Shown here: in pieces, positions 15,801 to 24,126 of the stretch | Layout of the letters: each line of letters starts with the position of its first letter | Position numbering within the stretch: the first letter of the stretch is position 1 | Source: Edaphochlamys debaryana | Lineage: Eukaryota > Chlorophyta > Chlorophyceae > Chlamydomonadales | Length of the DNA: 64,000 nucleotides | Direction of reading: 5' to 3' | NCBI GenBank assembly: GCA_016858145.1 | Contig: JAEHOE010000123.1 | Coordinates: 62,001-126,000 of the forward strand | Notes under the pieces: generated by a model | The model's input: the letters and a program-made list of their open reading frames with translations, nothing else | Databases searched by the model: none | What the model was told of the DNA's origin: nothing | Program-made: the position numbers and the translations under genes

Positions 15801-17817
15801 TGATGGACTTGGGGTGGCCGGGAAGCGCCGTCAGGTTGCCGGCCTTGGCGTTGGCCGTGCAGAAGTCCACCGAGTGGTGCTTGGCGTTGCAGAAGGAGCA
15901 GTCGCCCGTGGAGCCGGTGGCGGGGCCGGGCTCCGCCTTGGGCCAGCGGGGCTTGCTGCCGCCGCTCGACTGCTGCTGCTGCTGGCGCCCGCCCGCCTGG
16001 CCGCCGTAGCCCTTGCCGTGGTCCTGGCGACCGGAGTGCGTGGCCAGAGCCGAGACGCTGTTGGCCATGCGCTCGATCTGCGACGAGAGGCGGGCGATGT
16101 CGGCCGAGCCCACGCCGGGGGCGCTGGTGCTCTCGGAGACGGGGCCAGCAGACGTGGCGAACGCCTTGAACTTCTTGGGGTCCTTGACCTTGCTGTCGGC
16201 GGCCTCCTGCTCGACCCGGAAGGCACTGTAGATTTCGTGGCAGCGGACGATGGCCTTGGCGAGGTCCCAGGCGGTGGGGTCGCTGTCCTCCTTGCCCAGG
16301 TAGCTGACCTTGATGGTGTCATTCATGAAGCTGGCCTTGACCCAGTGCGACTCCATGACGGCCCAGAGCCAGCGCTCGGTGCGGACGCGCCTCGAGATGC
16401 TGGCCTCGCTGATGGGCCTGACAATGGAGAGGAAGCGGGCGCCCGCCGTCATGGGGTCCTCGAGGGGCTCGACGCCGAAGTTGTCGTAGCTCTTCTTGGA
16501 CGTGGGGTCCTCGCGGCGGAACTTCTTGGCCAGGGCCTCCAGCAGGTACTCGCAGGCGTCGAGCTTGAGGTCAGGGAGCTTGGCCTGGCCCTTGTACTTG
16601 GGGGGATTGGCGACGCCGGCGTGGAGCAGGGTCCACTTGTCCTTGTGCTCAGTCAGGGCCTCGGCGCCCTCGGTCGTGCACCAGCCTTGCACGACCAGGT
16701 TGAGGTTGTTGCCCCCATCCTTGGTGAGCCCACCGGCCATGCCAGCGAGGATGAGCTTGGCTATCAGGGCCTTGTTGTCGCCTCGGTCGCTCATGGCCCA
16801 CTGCTTGACGAACAGGCGAGCGGACTGCAGGAAGGCGGGAAGGGAAGTTGGCTTAGCATCGAAGCTGGGGCAGTTGCGGTCGCCCATGCCTTCGTCTTCA
16901 CTCCACCTGGGCGGAGCCCGGGGAGCTAGCTGGGCAGCAGGTGCCGGCGCAGGCAGCGCCGGGGCGGGAGGAGGTTGCTCCCCGTCGCCCTCCTCAGCAG
17001 GTGCTAAGTCTAGAGCCCCCGCAGCCGCAGGCTGGGGAGGCTGTGCTTGATCGGCCGGGGCGGGGCCCGGGCCGAGATCTTGTTGCTCACCAGGCGCGTC
17101 GGGCGGTGCCGGCAGGCGATGTCCGAGCTCTTCGGTGAGTGCAGGTAGAGCCCCCGCAGCCGAGGGCTGCGGGGCTGGCGGAGAGGGAACGCGGGCGGGG
17201 CCCGGTCCCGAAGACGCTCCAGCAGCGCTGCCACCGGAGTTGGAGCCAGAAGGACCTGCAACGTCGTTGCAGGTTGGCTCAGTCGTGAGGTCGGCCGAAG
17301 GCGCGCGACGATGTTGAGGCTCACTGGAGCCTCCGGAGTTCGACGGCCCTGCACCGGCGGAGCCGGTGGGGTCTTGCTCAAATAGCGGGTTGCCGCGAAG
17401 AGCAGTTGTAGCCGTTCGCGGGTCAGCGAAGCCTCGTCCGCGAGTTGGGCTTGCAGGTGCCGAGCGTATGGGAGTACCTGCGTTTCGGGCGTTCAGCAGG
17501 GCAGCCAAACGATCGATCGGGAGATTAGCCTCCTGCTCTTCTTGCCTACGGAGCTCGCGCGCCGCAGCTCGACTCGCGGTCGTGGACACAGGCGTGAGCT
17601 GAGGAATCGGCAGAGGCGCGGCCGCGGGCCCACGCCTATCAGCACCAGACGCAGTCTGTTGCTTAGACTTCCTAGAAACCTCCTTGGAAGCCAGATCGCA
17701 GCGCGGGCGGAGCCCGGAGCGATTGAGTCTGGAAGTCCGTAGCGCGCGGCGCCAGCGGACGAAAGAGAAGTCGGAAGCAAATCGGCGAGCAAAGACGCAG
17801 GCGGTGCCTGGGCTCAC
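9880..17817 (-). CDS. gag: gag, protease-like region and N-terminal RT of the gypsy element
   Basis: The open frame of about 2645 codons runs from inside the right LTR. The first in-frame ATG is only at 16887 (MGDRNCPSF...), so the start is uncertain; the 310 codons upstream are Pro/Ala/Gly-rich. Gag has a CCHC zinc knuckle (C-x2-C-x4-H-x4-C) at 15859-15900, after Gln runs. A Gly/Tyr/Ser/Pro-rich stretch and an RS/RD-rich stretch (13580-13790) follow. A retropepsin-like region has VDMGLTGACC near 12250 and GIVFGRPFL near 11940; the usual D-S/T-G triad reads D-M-G. A hydrophobic segment near 10745 (FAIMMLVFLGCW) follows a basic coiled region. RT begins near 10310 and the frame stops at TGA 9880-9882. 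Confidence 0.85.
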   Translation of the reverse strand: MSPGTACVFARRFASDFSFVRWRRALRTSRLNRSGLRPRCDLASKEVSRKSKQQTASGADRRGPAAAPLPIPQLTPVSTTASRAAARELRRQEEQEANLPIDRLAALLNARNAGTPIRSAPASPTRGRGFADPRTATTALRGNPLFEQDPTGSAGAGPSNSGGSSEPQHRRAPSADLTTEPTCNDVAGPSGSNSGGSAAGASSGPGPARVPSPPAPQPSAAGALPALTEELGHRLPAPPDAPGEQQDLGPGPAPADQAQPPQPAAAGALDLAPAEEGDGEQPPPAPALPAPAPAAQLAPRAPPRWSEDEGMGDRNCPSFDAKPTSLPAFLQSARLFVKQWAMSDRGDNKALIAKLILAGMAGGLTKDGGNNLNLVVQGWCTTEGAEALTEHKDKWTLLHAGVANPPKYKGQAKLPDLKLDACEYLLEALAKKFRREDPTSKKSYDNFGVEPLEDPMTAGARFLSIVRPISEASISRRVRTERWLWAVMESHWVKASFMNDTIKVSYLGKEDSDPTAWDLAKAIVRCHEIYSAFRVEQEAADSKVKDPKKFKAFATSAGPVSESTSAPGVGSADIARLSSQIERMANSVSALATHSGRQDHGKGYGGQAGGRQQQQQSSGGSKPRWPKAEPGPATGSTGDCSFCNAKHHSVDFCTANAKAGNLTALPGHPKSINMDNAWAELVRKKPEYAALLSAPRQQQPQGDRPRRQDYAKPKDNNRGKGNPQHAAYAAEASPYLQSQAPPAALHYGQGPASYGYGYGYSTPPPSSYGHSYGYGQGPQAPPAGAFASSASFRAPAAPPPGVPPPPSWPMGFGAPPFSHPPPSSYAPSTASALHTDVLSVAQHPYNSTFVTYVEYGTPGAALATSASVSQLGGGMSACNSVGTFASKETGPAVSPTGPPTPIQGQTVWPPQAPSTAAFNTAKEPMPASFWQLPPGPLPSSMRLPPVEQVSFSHMKDGSSNVRFGPMAPGKTAAALEILGKMMAELLDLLKAPEVVPEASALACSSTAATAGSKMEEIKQYLKSELASSLHYVDNSDPKRGAGLLKADGTLIFPPGIGPDTMCNTVGLMVQSLYENLGVKLEPCNAGVKSLRQSSRPLGIARVWNVITPGTASELRVCGDFLVVPDDWAAGLFTMLWGGPLFHQCGMLYDYYPRPHLRFRSGLHQGDETINGHVALVPAPPELEKVAASLRACYATALLPSEPSPPPVDEAGARLKTVSVHIPTVRFDPSDCARPLASALGLSDRRIRIWDWSPADGASVAFATSLDTAEELDEEEMLVYEDEELAEADARGELSGPQLEEVEPHHTQVPTSAASAPPKGGPEVQALATHDHPRRPASSRDEGRQSSRGRSRSRDRGAESRGRDHERERSGDRQPRRSGSGGAGGRRPSGSPQRSRSRSPGTPGRLSGSRRPCTLCSCLREATKLQAYRDLAVFPGHENYRGAGPRLGNPLRYPPWSRHSQDYCLLHALLGGPTLLRWTPELQDSLGSLDIKGFFQPINEVDLQPWPEDLPALPLAKAYDRGDKQLRRECRWTEEVLARMGPDLDRPRVSVYRQSERHVHSSTYFIGAYIDWCRKLRDWLAFKGQTIGWREQRPLPAPQPAPPPPRKERSRPPEVPPAAAAGPSTLATPQHDAAAAGPSGSAQVRNREALEAGAQAPPAVPSPKRQATAIPATRAPPAAPEVAASADQGPRPAGAELAPKAPVLTAALASRYPYLPPPLPAPIVRDALVPPLPAEQPGSDPQALPASQQAYMWRRASAIMVGDVIFGEGCADTYQRYTEREAAVALPRPPPPVCVLASACYHGSSLTDDVTPMDRNDLCTGLLFGDNERSRWESQGLPKIEITCAGFNITSASYSVDMGLTGACCLMRQDLFNGVPVAVLQDTAVTTAGLYHEDEVIKVFGARGVKKSCYSTKRTARDVRIFINGTLGCDGAPGEPAAIMVQVPVAPVLPVEDLPYGIVFGRPFLSLLRANISVRTSGDEYWLSYPVDDTASWRTRLWLCNRYTDNAIRFCALATAPASSRGGVEPEPESEPEPESKLSSSAKLLEPAPPLTTMPGDEQPDSASGNSGPGPAGERDGKALPDSKCSATPRQLPFWVKANTPAKRSINGPGAAGRSPAAEPLETGESSAPGTAGTESQAKGSSSLPSCGLIDHDVYGVSFARALHLLCDLGARTVAYGAATFGIWVPLPLCPRAIARLIAASPVYGPVQPYDTFGANTTDTEDEDWHSTSSEEESDDDAELDEQLDDWMEHVQWRLGCMILRRVTRSINRKLARQARRELRRQEELRAQAFAAMELARRRYLSLVKRQFLQQRAERWAAAAGAKVSKRKYAPPDANTKSATPARWRLNSYKTFTFAIMMLVFLGCWRLSDATPNCVPHPAYPQGGQWLAPSWAQLEQSPATTPLEQAMRRIQLRDPAPPARRSPPQAPPAGSPSAETPLAEPLSTFVTGTAPANASSVERPAAPPTEPPDVAALGPSPANVTTPDGARAPPEDSTLVKQEAGYTLCIRPDMTEAQRDGLRALFGKYDHLFAQSLKDIGCYRGELGPVRLELKHNNPIFEAPRRHSAAERLVEDAKCRELYGADIIEPSNSTQYAMNVTLPRKKGIDGSYKSNKYRYCADARRINAASVRDYFRPPAPEDLFDRILGA

Positions 17818-18231
17818 TTCTAGGACCAGCGCCGAGGCTCAGCGGCTGGGTCGAGCGAAGGCTCCTCGGGAAGTCGTCGGATGGCACAGAGACTGCGCCG
17901 CAGGCGCTAGAGGCAGCAGAGCAGCAACACTCTAGTAGTTACAGTCATAGCAGAGTAGATCCGCAGCAAGTAGTAGTAGCAGCAGTGCTTCCGACTTGCT
18001 AGTCGGAAGCTGGGCGTTGGCCTAAGTCCCCCCGCTCGGAAGGGTTCATTGCCGTACCTCAGGTGCTCATGCCACGTGTCCCACGAGGCAAACCCTGGTG
18101 TCACAACCCTAGTCACGACCCTAGACGTACCCTCCAGCACAAAGCAGCAGACCAACCACAAACCTCCAGCACCCTACCTCAACTCCCAACCGGCAACCAT
18201 ACTGTGACAGCGACGGTACTGTGCTCTGTCA
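17780..18231 (-). repeat. 5' LTR (452 bp, lacking the terminal 50 bp)
   Basis: It matches 4162-4613 along its whole length and starts TGACAGAG on the minus strand beside the GCGC target duplication. Its inner end (…GCCGATT) runs straight into the internal region without the 50-bp end present in the other LTR. A TGGCGCCG string about 24 nt inside (minus strand) is a weak primer-binding-site candidate. Confidence 0.9.
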
Positions 18232-18390
18232 GCGCAGCCTGCAGGAGGGCCAGCCCCTGCTGAGCCTCACCAGCGTCGCGGCTTTGCCTTCTGCTTTCTG
18301 CTCAACGCCGTCTGGCCGCTGCTGCCACGGCCTGAGTGGGAGCGCCTGGCTCTGCGGACGCGCGTGGGGCGTCTGTTTGTCCACTGGGCG
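18232..18390 (+). pseudogene. Copy C of the A/B family, 3' fragment after the retrotransposon
   Basis: The reading resumes SLQEGQPLLSLTS, then after a frameshift FAFCFLLNAVWPLLPRPEWE and RLALRTRVG, colinear with GLHEGQALLSATTLTV...AAAWPFLPRTAWERWALRGRV of gene B. It then runs to a stop where a dispersed repeat begins. No downstream exons homologous to B7/B8 are visible. Confidence 0.75.
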
Positions 18391-18588
18391 TGAAGAGAAT
18401 AGCCTATTGCATCGGTTCTTGGCAAAATGAGGTAGCGCTAAGAAGGGGTCTTAGCGTTGGCTCCTCCGGAGCTCCGGCCCTGGGCCCGCGCCAGCAGCTA
18501 GGGGAACAAGTTTGTATTGCATACCGCTTATGACATCAGGCGCCTGAAGGTCGCGCCTTCGGGGGCTACGGTTCCGACTTGCATTGGG
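18386..18588 (+). repeat. Dispersed repeat, copy 1
   Basis: It is nearly the same as 41883-42044, from GGCGTGAAGAGAATAGCC to CCGACTTGCATTGGG. This copy carries about 40 extra bases in the middle. It abuts the end of pseudogene C. It is non-coding and may be a short non-autonomous element. Confidence 0.8.
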
Positions 18589-19623
18589 GGGTTCGCGGCC
18601 GACAGCTGAGCCCGACACTTTGAGGCGCCAGGCTCCTGCACTCACACTGCTGCAAGTCTCCTTCCTAGCGGTATCAGTAGCGTTATGAATGTGCCCAGCT
18701 GTGACAGGCTCTTGACGTTCAAGTGGCTAATGCACGTCCGCCGTCTGAGCAACAGGAGCAAAGCGGAAGCGTGGGGGGACGCACGCCGTTCTGGTTTGGA
18801 GTGATGGGCAAGGGGCCGGGGGGAGCGGGGCTGCAACTCCCTGCAACGTGTAGATAGATGCGGGTCGCCGAGTGCCGGAAGGTGGGGCGTGGGGGGCGCA
18901 GCAACATACGTCCCATTGTATAGGCCACGTCACAGCCATGGCGCAAGCCGCTAGGTACCTTGTGGAAAGCAGCTCTGCTTGCAACTGCCCCTAAATGGGG
19001 GACCAGGACGTGCGGGAAACCCCCTGCTTGCAAGTTGCGCAGCGGGTCAGCGGTGTCCTACGTGAAGACCCGTGCGAAGCAACGCCACCGCACTCTCTCC
19101 ACAAGGAAGGGCCGAGAGCGCAACAAAGTCACTTGTTGCAGTCGTCGACAGCCTTCCACAGCCCCCATTACGCACCCCATCATGGAGCTGACACCAAGCG
19201 CAACCGTCATAACGCTTACCAGCAATAAGCATCACCCGCAGCACACTGTCCGGCCAAGCAAGGGCGTCCACAACGTCCTACAGCAGGCCCGCGTGGTACA
19301 CAGCAACCTCATATTATCTGCTGACCCCTCGGCCACATCCTCTAACGCGGCGACACACGGCGGGGCCCCGGGCTCTCCGGACAGCACCGCTGGACTGACA
19401 CGCTAAGCAGTCTGGCATCCAATCAGTGTTGCTATCAGCAGGCTGGCATCCAATGGCATCCAATCGGCCGAGGCCCGACAGTCAGGCCCACAGCACCCAT
19501 ACGTCTGTTGTCCACTGTCCGCTCGCTCACCTCCCTCCTGCAGGACCCAGGCTCGCTGGCACCCCAGCAGGCCCCCTGCTGAGCCGTTCCGGCCCTCATC
19601 GTCGGCGGCGGCGGACCGATGCC
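18589..19623. other. Intergenic stretch without a recognisable gene
   Basis: This stretch lies between pseudogene C and the 3' end of the SGNH gene. I see only short frames with no domain motif or paired splice sites, and no tandem repeat of note. Confidence 0.6.
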
Positions 19624-22600
19624 TTACTTGGCCTGCTTGTAATCATGGTAAATATTGAGGGCGATGTTGAAGGCTTCCAAATTCAACCAGTGTGCTGCGT
19701 GGTGAGCATCGCCCGGGGACATGATCTGCAGTGGAACGAAGCCTGGAGCAAGCAGAGGGGAAGGGAGGGGAATGCATAACGCGACTTGGTGTCCAGGGCG
19801 GGGCACGACATAGGCCAGGGGGGAGGCATGGGACGGCACTCAGGAGGAGAGAGAGAGATTACACTCAAAGCCTTGGTCTTTGGCCAAGAGGCAGGAAGCA
19901 ATTGGGGCTAGGCGTGTCGTGCGGCAGGGGGCGTTGTGTTAGAGGCACGGGCAGGGTCGGAGCACGTTCTGTTCATCCCCGTGCACGCTGTCCACCGCGC
20001 CTTGTACAGCCCTTAGCTCCGTACGGCCGTACCTTCCACCATCGCTCCCGTGTCGATCACGGGTACGTTCAACCTCCTTCCGACCGCTCTAATCACTTGG
20101 TTCATCTGCAGAGAGGCGTATGCGTGGGCGCAATCAACGACCTGGCGTTCTGCTCCACACGCCTGCCGTCCCACCTCACTCGTACCAGCCAAGCGACGAC
20201 AAAGCACTAATGGCCGCGCGTTCCCGCCCCAGCACTTGCACCCCCGCCCCAGGCTCACCTGGGACACCCACATCCTGTGACCCCAATTTCTGTGGCTCGA
20301 AGTTCTACCGTTGTCAATAGCGTGCAGCGGAAATGCCGCTGTCCGCATCTGCACGCGTCGGAACAACGGAGGCGGCCGTCAGCTAGGAACCCCTCACATA
20401 TGGTTGCTTAACCCCAGCTTGGATGGGCCTGGAACCTGTGCAGTGTAAGATCTTTGAAGTGGGCCCTCTTTGGGCCAGCGGCCTGCTGCGCCCCAGCCTC
20501 CCTCCCTGCCGGCAAAGCGCCATCATACCATGATAAGGGACTGTGGCAAGGCAAGGGAATGGAGAGGTGTGGGCAGGGAAGCGGATCAGTCCATACCCCT
20601 GGAATTGGTTGGGTCGGTCAACGCCCTCAAGCTAAGTCAAACGATAGTTGGCAAGTCCTCAAAAGACGGATGGGCTGCGCGGCCCTCAAATGAACGAACA
20701 GCGTGATGCAGGTTCACGCTGCACTGCACAAGCCCCAGCCATTCCGGTGGAGGCGGCGCGCCTCCTTGCAAAGTTGCAATTCGCCTAGCCCTTTAAAACT
20801 GCACCGGACCTCCCTCGCAGGCATGCATGGCGTTTGTCCTTCACAGCCTGCCCCGCCACAGCCTGCCCCGTCACTGCCTGCCTTTGCTTGTCGCAGCCTG
20901 CCCTCCCCTTGCGCAGCTCGCTCGCCTGAGGGAACACTCTGCGAGTTGTCCGCACCAGTTCAGAATACGCCTGGGGAAGGGGGGGGGGGGGCGGGGGTGA
21001 CGTGGCAGGGGTGTGTGCATAGCAGGGCGTGTATAGAGGGCAGGGGCTTGCTCGTGCACTGGCCAAGGGCCCGCGGGGTAGCAGGATACTGAAGCCCACC
21101 CGCCAGCCACAGCTGGGCAGGCCTGGCCCAACTAGGTGGTTATTACCTCGTATTGCCGCTCCATGAACACCCGCGGAAGGACCATTGTGTCGTTCCCGAT
21201 ACCTGGCACCGGCCTGCACAGAAGCGACACAGTTGGGATTGTCACCCTCCTAAGCTGCCAAGCCACAACTGGCCCCATCACAATACAAGAAGGCCAAGGC
21301 TGGTGCCGCAAGTGTGCGTGGGTCCGTTATGTTCTCCTTGCCATTTTTAGGGCTGGGCTCTCCGGCAGAGCCACTCCCTGATCCCTGACGCACGCACCGC
21401 CCGTCGTCAAGGAGGTTTTTGAGCTCCCAGAAGTTCACCCCTGGGGGTGTGGGCGAGCGGGCAAATGCGGGCAAATGCGAGCGGGCAAGTGCAGACTGTG
21501 ACCATGTGTGACGGGCTGTGACAAGGCAGGCTTGCGTGTGACAAAGTGATGCGCGATGTGTAAAACACGGGTAGTGCTATGTGCCCAGGTTGGCTACCAG
21601 CACCTACCCAATACTATGAAGTCCGGTTCAGCGGAGCCCGAATCGTTTAGCATAAAGTTCCGCGTATTCTCAACCAATTGAGGCAGCGGAAGGAAGCCGA
21701 ACTTGGTCGAACTGGCAAGGGAGGGCAATGAAGGCACAGCGTCTCCTGATCCCGGGGTTAAGGATGGCTGAAGGCCGGTTGCAGCAGGTAGGGGGGCCTG
21801 GCAGGCCGGGTTGGGACTAGCACCGGGCCGGCGTCACAAAGAGCCTCGGTCCAGATCTCCAGAATGCTCTCGGACCCTTCTCCCTGTACTCCCTGCATGC
21901 ATCTCACTTGAAGTCTGGGTGCAGGGACGGCACGACGCGCTGCGCCACATGCGGGTGCCGGCACAGCGGTGGTGACGCGCGAGGATTGTCACAGCCCGCC
22001 ACACGCGAGCCTGCCTTGCATTTTAGCCCAGGTGACGAGGTGCTGCACAGAACGCGGCTTGGGAACAGAAACCGCATCCCCGTTGCCTTCCTTCCCAGCC
22101 AGCTCACCGCGTACAGGCGAGCCCTCTGATGGAAGAGTTAGATGGAGTGGCATGGCGGGGGGCCGGGGGCAGGGGCAGGGGGTGCGGTAAGCCCGTGCGG
22201 TGCGCGTCAGCAGTGCACGTTGCAGTCAGCGCACCCATCCCAATGCACATTGCCTTGATCCCAACCACGCACCCGAATCACGCACTGTGCCACTTGCAGG
22301 TGTCCACCGGGAGACAGGCACGTTAGCCCCTGGTCTATGCAGTACGAGGCCAAGGACTGCTGAGGGATCTTCTGCAAGTGGTAGCAGGGTAATGATGCGC
22401 GAGCTGGCCCAAGGCCTGGGCGTAACCTGAGCGCACACACGCACCGTTGTATTCTGGCCGTGCTCCCGGGCATCCTGTTGAGCGAGAGCGCGTCATCAAA
22501 GTTGATCATTGCGCTTTGCCAAAGCGCGCTGCCGACAATGGGCGGCGGCGCATGCACGAGTGCGGGACGGCTGCATCCTCCCGCAGCAGTCCTCGGTGTT

Positions 22601-24126
22601 TACAATGAAGGACCCCCCTGGGGTCACAGCGCTGAACGCTGGGGCCAAGCGACCCACCTCACGGGCTTGCCCCCTGCAAGCCAGAACGCAAGTCCCTGTC
22701 ATAACTTGCACTGACCACACTCAGGTCCCACCTTAGTCCTTGGCACGCAATGACCATGCTCAGCGTGTATCGATGGCCCCTCCTCGGCCGCGCCTCCTAC
22801 CAGTAACCGTTCACCGTTCATCATGTGCTCACACTGTTGGCCGTACACCTCTCGATCCTGGCTCTCCCGACCCCACATTCACTCCCACTCTGCGGCTCCC
22901 TCCCGTTTGTTATGCGCCGCAGAGGACTATGTCCCCTTTCCGCAAGGTGCACATCCCATCAAACGCCACGTGTAGCTCACCCGGTCCCCGCCCCTGCCCT
23001 GCGGCTCCCTCCCGTTTGTTATGCGCCGCCGGGCGACCCCCCCCCCCCCTGCGGCTCCCTCCCGTTTGTTATGCGCCGCAGGGTGTGCCCCGCCTCCATC
23101 AAGGGGCGTCCGGGCCTGCATACTGCACTGATCCGTCCGCCCTGGCCGCTAGGAAAGGGTGGTCGGTTGGGACCTCATCCCAGCCCCTGTGCGTGAGCCC
23201 AACCTCCGCAAAACACTGCAAACGGCCCTCAAACTCGCCTCGTGCTACTGCTAAAGCCTGTGCCATCATCAAGGAGTGGTCCTGAGCGTCCCTGTGCGCA
23301 TACTTGTACCTTCTGGCAGGCTGCTACCTTCTAGCAGGCTGCACGCACCCGCCCTCACCGTCCAGCAAGTGTGCTCCAGGGTCTGGACGTCCACGCTGTC
23401 CCCCAACAGGACCAACTGCAGGGGCTTTGCGCCTGAGGGGCCAAGAAAGGGGTGGGGACGAGTTGCGCGTGCTTGTGTGGAGACTCGGGCCATTAGACGC
23501 TCCTAGACCCTACACCCTATGCTGTCACACATGACTTGTCACACGTCACAGCCACACCGGGGGGCGGGGGGGGCGGGAGCGGGGGACCCCGGAACGGCAG
23601 AGCTGTGAGCGGGGTAAGCCGCACAGCTCTCACCTTTGGTTGGTGGGGGGTCAAGAAAGTACTCCCTGAACCTGTTCTTCAGCTGACACTTCGTGTCTAT
23701 GAGCTGAAAGCGACCCCCAACGAAGCTGGTGTTTGTGTCAATGAGCTGCAGTGCGCGCGGGCAAGGAGCGTGAGGAGAGCCGGCGGGCAGACCGTGGCAG
23801 ACCGGCGGACAGGTGCAAGGCGGGACAATCACCTGGGGCAGATGTGCGCCTGGTGGTTTGACCATCTGTGGCCGGCACATTCACAGTCAGTGCTTATCTG
23901 ATTAAACCTTGCGGCCCCTCATCGCTCCCGCCATACATCGCGCGAGATGACCCCACAGACACGACTTCTGTCACCTCCCGCCTACCGCTTGCTGCTTCGG
24001 TATCTCGTTCCACAGCCCAGGAAGTGTTCCGTACGGACAGACGGCGTCGCGCACCCAGAGTGGGTTGATTGGGTCGTCGTTAAGGCCGCAAACGCCTGGT
24101 GCAACTAAGACGAGGACCAGGACCAT
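19624..24126 (-). CDS. Secreted SGNH/GDSL-type hydrolase-like protein, multi-exon
   Basis: The start is ATG 24126, opening a signal peptide (MVLVLVLVAPGVCGL). Firm exons are 24126-23986, 23745-23634, 23432-23359, 22371-22273, 21711-21608, 21440-21398, 21213-21147, 20105-20033 and 19742-19624 (TAA). Phases agree at every adjacent firm pair. One exon ending at 21908 and one or more in 22450-22720 are likely but unresolved. SGNH blocks appear in order: the nucleophile motif LVLLGDSVDVQ in exon 3, FIVLGVNFWEL where block III lies, and the D-x-x-H motif SPGDAHHAAHWLNLEAF in the last exon. Cysteines after the signal peptide suggest disulfides. It is probably a polysaccharide/ester hydrolase of the GDSL or PC-esterase type; the substrate is unknown. 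Confidence 0.7.
21484..21545 (+). repeat. Loose TGTGAC cluster in a hydrolase-gene intron
   Basis: Four TGTGAC words occur within 60 bp (CTGTGACCATGTGTGACGGG, GCTGTGACAAG, GTGTGACAAAG). The words match the tandem repeats at 2.1 kb and 35.3 kb. Confidence 0.6.
22891..23081 (+). repeat. Three copies of a 30-bp unit
   Basis: The unit starts TGCGGCTCCCTCCCGTTTGT and ends TATGCGCCGC. Copies lie at about 22891, 22999 and 23049. The last copy is directly 3' (in LINE sense) of the LINE fragment, inside an intron of the SGNH gene. Confidence 0.85.
23085..23235 (-). pseudogene. LINE 3' coding fragment in an intron of the SGNH gene
   Basis: The minus strand reads CFAEVGLTHRGWDEVPTDHP and on to GPDAPLMEAG. 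This aligns with the C-terminus of the LINE at 32.7 kb, which has FAALGVPRRGWDEVGAAHP. It is a short, diverged remnant of the same class of non-LTR element. Confidence 0.65.

Larger units (their letters stand above)
4112..18231 (-). mobile_element. Ty3/gypsy LTR retrotransposon, 14.1 kb, recently inserted
   Basis: The element lies between a 4-bp target duplication (GCGC at 4108-4111 and 18232-18235). Removing one GCGC plus the element restores the host codons L-A-R-S-L-Q-E-G-Q, matching FARGLHEGQ of gene B. The 452-bp LTR core at 4162-4613 and 17780-18231 appears identical in both copies, which implies a young insertion. The minus-strand order is gag with zinc knuckle, protease-like, RT, RNase H, MTase-like, integrase, PHD finger, then a second MTase-like ORF. 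RT-RNase H-integrase order places it in Ty3/gypsy. Oddities are an in-frame TGA in RT and a rearranged 3' LTR region (see the LTR entries). Confidence 0.95.

Noticed and set aside
14959..16929. Long + strand frame opposite gag (656 codons)
   Set aside because: It mirrors the codon composition of the minus-strand gag frame. It has repetitive V/A/G/R content and no domain motif.
20980..20993. Run of G as a G-quadruplex or polypurine tract
   Set aside because: No LTR or other element edge is next to it, and similar homopolymers are common in this genome.
22891..23081. Spaced direct repeats, briefly considered as CRISPR-like
   Set aside because: Only three units with unequal spacing, in an intron of a eukaryotic gene next to LINE debris.
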